Shown in pieces: positions 59,471 through 64,000 of a DNA stretch of 64,000 nt; positions within the stretch are counted from its first letter, which is position 1; each line of letters begins with the position of its first letter. Position numbers and translations under genes: made by a program. The notes under the pieces were generated by a model. That model was not told the origin of the DNA and did not search any database. It saw only the letters and a program-made list of their open reading frames with translations. Source of the DNA: Gemmataceae bacterium (lineage in GTDB: Bacteria > Planctomycetota > Planctomycetia > Gemmatales > Gemmataceae); assembly GCA_019636445.1 (NCBI GenBank), contig JAHBXO010000001.1:1-64000 (forward strand). The letters are read 5' to 3'.

Positions 59471-60889
59471 ATGAATCGGCGCGAATTCCTGGTCGCTTCG
59501 TCCGTCGCGGGTGCGATCGCCTTCGATCCCCGGACCGTCCACGGCGAACAGAAAACGGACGACCGCACCTTCGCCACCCCCGAAGCCGCCGCCCAGTCGC
59601 CGCCCGAGAAGCTCGGCTACGTCGTCGGCGTCTACACCGGCACGGCGATCCGGAAGCCGGATTACCTCGCCACCATCGACCTCGACCCCGCGTCGCCGAC
59701 CTATTCGCAGGTCATTCACCGCCTGCCGATGCCGAACGTGGGGGACGAGCTGCACCACTTCGGCTGGAACGCCTGCGGCAGTTGCCACGGCCAGCGCGCC
59801 CGGCGCTACCTCGTCATTCCGGGGCTGCTTTCGGGCCGCATCCACATCGTGGATACCGCGACGCCCGCGAAGCCGACGTTGCACAAGGTGATCGAGCCGG
59901 ACGAGATCGTTCGCAAGACCAAACTGACCGCGCCCCACACCGTCCACTGCCTCGCCGACGGCCGGATCATGATCTCGATGCTCGGCGACGATAAGCTCCA
60001 GGGGCCGGGCGGCTTCCTGCTGCTCGACGAGACATTCGACGTGGCCGGGCGCTGGGAAGCGGACACGAAGGGGATGAATTACAACTACGACTTCTGGTAT
60101 CAGCCCCGGCTGAACGCGATGATCAGCAGCGAATGGGCCGCGCCGAGCACGACCCGACCGGGCTTCCAACTCGAGGACGTCAAGGCCGGCAAGTACGGCC
60201 ATCACGTGCACGTCTGGGACTGGTCGAAGCGCCGGATCATCCAGAGCCTCGACCTGGGCGAGAAGGGGATGGTCCCGCTGGAGGTCCGCTTCCACCACAA
60301 CCCGGATAGCGCGCACGCGTACGTCGGGGCCGCGCTGTCGAGCGTGCTGTGGCACCTGTTCAAGTCCGGGAACGAATGGAAGGCCGAGAAGGTCGTCGAG
60401 GTTCCGGGGAAGGAAACGAAAGGCTGGGACTTCCCGGTGCCGGGCTTGATCAGCGATCTGGTCATTTCGATGGACGACCGCTGGCTCTACTTCTCCAACT
60501 GGCTGCAGGGCGATATCCGCCAGTACGACATTCGGAATCCGGCCAAGCCCCGGCTGACGGGCCAGGTCTGGGTCGGCGGCGTGATCGGCAACTCGCCGAT
60601 CATCCGCGGCCGGTCGGCCACGGGCGGACCGCAGATGCTGCAACTGAGCCTCGACGGCAAACGGTTGTACGTGACCGATTCCCTCGTCAGCAGTTGGGAC
60701 AATCAGTTCTACCCGAAGATGGCAACGCAAGGGTCGCTGATGCTGCAACTGGACGCCGACACCGAGAAGGGCGGGTTGAAGCTGAACGAGCGGTTCATGG
60801 TCGACTTCGGCAAGGAGCCGGACGGTCCGGCCCGGGCGCACGAGATCCGCTTCCCGATGGGCGACTCGACTTCGGACGTGTGGATGTAA
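59471..60889 (+). CDS. Methanethiol oxidase / selenium-binding protein family
   Basis: A 472-residue SBP56-type protein with an N-terminal Tat-like signal (NRREFLVASSVAGAIAF). The family's metal or active-site region has HHFGWNACGSCHG (His95, His96, Cys102, Cys105), PHTVHCLADGRIMISMLGD near 157-175 and the NPDSAHAYVG stretch near 277. Bacterial members oxidise methanethiol to formaldehyde, sulfide and peroxide with copper. GAGGAG precedes ATG 59471. It stands alone. Confidence 0.88.
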   Translation: MNRREFLVASSVAGAIAFDPRTVHGEQKTDDRTFATPEAAAQSPPEKLGYVVGVYTGTAIRKPDYLATIDLDPASPTYSQVIHRLPMPNVGDELHHFGWNACGSCHGQRARRYLVIPGLLSGRIHIVDTATPAKPTLHKVIEPDEIVRKTKLTAPHTVHCLADGRIMISMLGDDKLQGPGGFLLLDETFDVAGRWEADTKGMNYNYDFWYQPRLNAMISSEWAAPSTTRPGFQLEDVKAGKYGHHVHVWDWSKRRIIQSLDLGEKGMVPLEVRFHHNPDSAHAYVGAALSSVLWHLFKSGNEWKAEKVVEVPGKETKGWDFPVPGLISDLVISMDDRWLYFSNWLQGDIRQYDIRNPAKPRLTGQVWVGGVIGNSPIIRGRSATGGPQMLQLSLDGKRLYVTDSLVSSWDNQFYPKMATQGSLMLQLDADTEKGGLKLNERFMVDFGKEPDGPARAHEIRFPMGDSTSDVWM

Positions 60890-60943
60890 TTCCACTCGAT
60901 TTGATTCTTCCGTTCCCGTCGTGGGCGCGGTACAGTTCGCGGC

Positions 60944-63900
60944 ATGACCGCGCCTCTCCTCGCTTGCCCCCGTTGCGAGTCGCCGCTCGACGCCGCCGGC
61001 GCCTGCCCGCGCTGCGCCGTCCCGTCCGACACCATGCCCGTCTCCGATCGTGTACCGCCGGACCGCACCGCCGACGGCACCGGCGACTTCCTCCGCCCCC
61101 CGCAGAAGCCCGACGAGATCGGCCGGCTCGGCCCCTACCGCGTGCTGGACACGCTCGGTCAGGGCGGCATGGGCCTCGTCTACCGCGCCGAGGACGAGAA
61201 GCTCCGCCGGACGGTGGCGCTCAAGGTGATGCTGCCGAAGTTCGCCGCCTCGCCGCAGGCGGCGCAGCGCTTCCTGCGCGAGGCGCGCCTGCAGGCCGCC
61301 GTCGAACACGACCATGTCGTGCCGATCTACCAGGCGGACGAAGCCGACGGCATTCCGTTCATCGCCATGCCGCTCCTGAAGGGCCGCACGCTGGCGGACG
61401 CCCTGAAGGCCACGCCGCGGCTGCCCGCGTCCGAGGCGCTGCGCATCGGCCGCGAGATCGCCGAGGGCCTCGCCGCCGCGCACGCCACCGGCCTGATCCA
61501 CCGCGACATCAAGCCCGCGAACGTCTGGCTCGAAGGCGACCGCCGCCGCGTGAAGATCCTCGACTTCGGCCTCGCCCGCGCCGAGTCGTCCGGCGAAGCC
61601 GAGACCCACATCACGCAGGAGGGCGCGATCGTCGGCACGCCGGCGTACATGTCCCCGGAGCAGGCCGCCGCCGACGAACTCGACCCGCGCACCGACCTCT
61701 TCAGCCTCGGCGTGGTCCTCTACCAGATGGCGACGGGCCACTTGCCCTTCCACGGCCGGAACGTCACCGCGGTGCTGACGGCGCTGACGACGAAAAATCC
61801 CGAAGCGCCGCGCCAGCACGCGCCCGACCTGCCGCCGGCGCTCGACGGCCTGATCCTGAAACTGCTGGAGAAGGATCGGCGGAACCGCCCGCCGAGCGCG
61901 CAGGCCGTCGTCGACGCCATCAAGCTGATCGAGGCCGGCTTCGACCGCGCGTACGAGGTGGTGCCCGTGGCCGCGCCCGCGGTCGTCGCGGCCCCGGACC
62001 CGTCCACGGAATTCGCCTTCGAGGAGGACGAGCGCACGCAGTTCGTGTCGAAGGAGGTTCCAGCGCCGGCGAAGCGCGCCCCGCGCTGGCCGTGGATCGC
62101 CGGCGCCGCCGCGCTCGTTCTCATCCTCGGCATCGCCGTTTCGCAGCTCCTCTCGAAGCCGAAGGGCACGCTCGTCGTCGACGCGACCGACGCCGACCTG
62201 GAGGTGATCGTGCGCCGCGGCGACGCGACCGTGATCGCCGCATCCCGCGGCCGCGAGTTCCCCCTCGCCCCCGGGGTCGGCTACTCGCTGGACATCGCCA
62301 ACCGCAAGGACACGCACGAGATCGCGCCCGAGCGCTTCGAGATCCGGCCGAACGCCCGCACGACCGTGCAGGTCCGCATGGCGAAGCCGATCCCGAAGCC
62401 GAAACCGAAGGTCTCGCCGATCGACGGCCTGACCGACGAGCAGCGCGAGGCGCTGAACTGGGTGCTGGCGGTTGGTGGCGACTTGCATGTCGCCGTGGAC
62501 GGACAGCAACAGCTTTTGAAGGGCGGCCTGCTGCCGAAGACGCGCTTCGAGTTGCTGCATGTCTCGCTGGCGAGCGTGAAGGAGCCCGAACTGGTCATCC
62601 TGTCGAACCTGCGGAAGATGCCACCGATCGAGAACAGTCTGCACTTGGGGAATACGGCGATCACGGGCAAAACTCTGGACGCGCTCCCCGGAATGGCGTC
62701 CATGAAAGATCTTCGAAGTTTGGCACTCGTCGGCACCGGAGTTGGCAGTGACTTGTCGGCGCTCGCACGACTGTCGCAATTGAGAATCCTCCGGCTTGAA
62801 GTAACGAAGATCGACGACGTCGGCCTCGTACACCTCGCGATGTTCCCGGCACTCGAAAGTCTGGACTTGCGGGAGAATGGCGATCGGATCACCAATCGTG
62901 GACTGGACCATCTGGCCAAGTGCCGAATGCTCAAATCGTTGAGTTTGCAGAAGACGAAGGTGGACAAATCGGGCGTCGAGAAGCTAGCCGCGGCGCTGCC
63001 CGATTGCCGGATCGATTGGGACGGCGGTATTGTGGAAGGCCGGTTACCGGCCGACCCGGACCGCGCGGGGGCGGAATACGCGCTGAGCGTGGGCGGGATC
63101 ATTCAAATTCGTACGAAGAACGAAGACAAAAGAATAATGACAATCGCCGAATTACCACAAACCACCTTCGAGCTCTATTACGTCGATTTGCTTAATTCAC
63201 CATCACCAAGAGCGGTAACCGATGCGGGAGTTGCCGCCTTTCGAGGCTGTAAACATATTAGCACACTGGATGTGCGCGGAACAGCCATTAGTGATGTTGG
63301 CTTATCATACTTCAAAGAGTGCCGAAAAATAGAGAGCTTGTGCTACACATTTTCATTGGTACAAGGCGACGCATTGCTCGCTTTTGAAGACCTTTCATTC
63401 CTCAAGCACTTGTTACCAGGCGGCATCACCGATAAATCCATAGCTGCTTTGAACAAATCAACACACTTGGAGAGGATAAGCCTTTCGGGTTATGGCGAGG
63501 CGAAATATGTCTCTTCCGTAACCGATACCGGTTTTAGCCATCTTGCAAACTGCACGAGTCTTCGACTACTCGACATTCGAGATACGCCGATCACCGACCA
63601 AGGCATCAAGAAGATATCACATTATCGAAATCTGGTTGAACTGAATCTCATTAATACGATGATCACTTCAAAAGGGCTCGCGTTCCTTGTGAACAACGTC
63701 GAACTACAAGAATTAGGTCTTTCGGGTTCATCAAATATTGATGATGAAGGGATTCGTTCGCTTCGCAATTGTTCCAAACTTCGAATAGTGCATTTATACC
63801 GTACGAAGATCACGGATGCTGCGCTGGAATTGCTATCCCGATCGAATCGAGAATTGGAATTCCTTCAAGCGGAAGGCACCGTGGTCAGCGACGCTGGGAT

Positions 63901-64000
63901 CAAGCATCTTCAAACAATGCCTAAGCTCAAGGAAATGAACTTAAAATCCACCAAAGTCACCCAAGCCGGCGTCGACAAGCTCAAGGCCGCGCTGCCGGGC
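60944..64000 (+). CDS. Ser/Thr protein kinase with leucine-rich repeats (partial)
   Basis: At least 1019 codons, open to the right edge. The order is two CPRC zinc knuckles (8-11 and 21-24), a Hanks-type kinase domain (~63-335) with GQGGMGLVY, Lys94, HRDIKPAN at 186-193, DFG at 207-209 and GTPAYMSPEQ, a membrane helix (382-403), a beta-rich linker, then leucine-rich repeats of the bacterial RNI/Internalin-like type (TNRGLDHLAKCRMLKSLSLQ, quoted in part: GLDHLAKCRMLKSLSL). From about 63,100 the DNA becomes clearly AT-richer although the frame is unbroken. The LRR face is outside the cell and may sense ligands. Confidence 0.9.
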   Translation, partial: MTAPLLACPRCESPLDAAGACPRCAVPSDTMPVSDRVPPDRTADGTGDFLRPPQKPDEIGRLGPYRVLDTLGQGGMGLVYRAEDEKLRRTVALKVMLPKFAASPQAAQRFLREARLQAAVEHDHVVPIYQADEADGIPFIAMPLLKGRTLADALKATPRLPASEALRIGREIAEGLAAAHATGLIHRDIKPANVWLEGDRRRVKILDFGLARAESSGEAETHITQEGAIVGTPAYMSPEQAAADELDPRTDLFSLGVVLYQMATGHLPFHGRNVTAVLTALTTKNPEAPRQHAPDLPPALDGLILKLLEKDRRNRPPSAQAVVDAIKLIEAGFDRAYEVVPVAAPAVVAAPDPSTEFAFEEDERTQFVSKEVPAPAKRAPRWPWIAGAAALVLILGIAVSQLLSKPKGTLVVDATDADLEVIVRRGDATVIAASRGREFPLAPGVGYSLDIANRKDTHEIAPERFEIRPNARTTVQVRMAKPIPKPKPKVSPIDGLTDEQREALNWVLAVGGDLHVAVDGQQQLLKGGLLPKTRFELLHVSLASVKEPELVILSNLRKMPPIENSLHLGNTAITGKTLDALPGMASMKDLRSLALVGTGVGSDLSALARLSQLRILRLEVTKIDDVGLVHLAMFPALESLDLRENGDRITNRGLDHLAKCRMLKSLSLQKTKVDKSGVEKLAAALPDCRIDWDGGIVEGRLPADPDRAGAEYALSVGGIIQIRTKNEDKRIMTIAELPQTTFELYYVDLLNSPSPRAVTDAGVAAFRGCKHISTLDVRGTAISDVGLSYFKECRKIESLCYTFSLVQGDALLAFEDLSFLKHLLPGGITDKSIAALNKSTHLERISLSGYGEAKYVSSVTDTGFSHLANCTSLRLLDIRDTPITDQGIKKISHYRNLVELNLINTMITSKGLAFLVNNVELQELGLSGSSNIDDEGIRSLRNCSKLRIVHLYRTKITDAALELLSRSNRELEFLQAEGTVVSDAGIKHLQTMPKLKEMNLKSTKVTQAGVDKLKAALPG

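Overview
The window reads as chromosomal DNA of a GC-rich planctomycete of the Gemmataceae (Gemmata-like) type. The evidence is the combination of three DUF1501 proteins, a DUF1549/DUF1553 protein, three DUF1559 pilin-like proteins, membrane-anchored Ser/Thr kinases (one with leucine-rich repeats), sulfatase, cytochrome c, EF-hand and WD40 proteins, and many palindromic intergenic repeats. The genus and species cannot be read from the sequence.

Layout. 1-5 kb: a three-gene operon ending in an HNH nuclease, a Vsr-type nuclease with a shortened N terminus, tRNA-Ser(GGA), an overlapping antitoxin/PIN toxin/AlkD-like operon, and a DUF1015 protein. 5-10 kb: DUF1559, WD40, BNR-type and amidohydrolase genes. 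10-16 kb: a DUF1549/1553 - DUF1501 - EF-hand set interrupted by two unrelated small genes. 16-18 kb: purM, prmC and csrA. 18-25 kb: ankyrin, DUF1559 plus lipoprotein, two more DUF1501 genes, a cREC-type small protein and a broken glyoxalase fragment. 25-35 kb: hybrid histidine kinase, lipoproteins, Ser/Thr kinase, cytochrome c, sulfatase, HEAT protein and sugar isomerase-like protein. 35-38 kb: an MBOAT plus AlgX/AlgJ-like acetylation pair. 38-47 kb: DUF1559/lipoprotein, a kinase, then TadE-TadE-TadG and a zinc-ribbon signal peptidase I. 47.6-50.2 kb: an AT-richer island with a DUF4145 gene, a palindromic element and a RAYT-type transposase. 50-58 kb: desaturase, then the replication-origin neighbourhood dnaA - (candidate oriC) - dnaN - DciA-like - vapBC - gyrB. 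58-59.3 kb: a seven-unit palindromic repeat array followed by a second RAYT flanked by inverted copies of the same repeat. 59.4-64 kb: a methanethiol-oxidase-like protein and a large kinase-LRR protein that runs off the right edge.

The most interesting material is repeat biology. Two independent RAYT/REP-like units lie near the origin, and one sits beside a tandem array directly behind gyrB. A palindromic repeat is inserted in frame inside an acyltransferase gene. A heptanucleotide tandem repeat at the start of a DUF1501 gene could switch its reading frame. A short dispersed repeat follows three separate accessory cassettes. The overlapping vapBC-alkD operon and the cREC pair are the best candidates for little-described gene systems. 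All assignments come from reading the sequence; no database search was possible.
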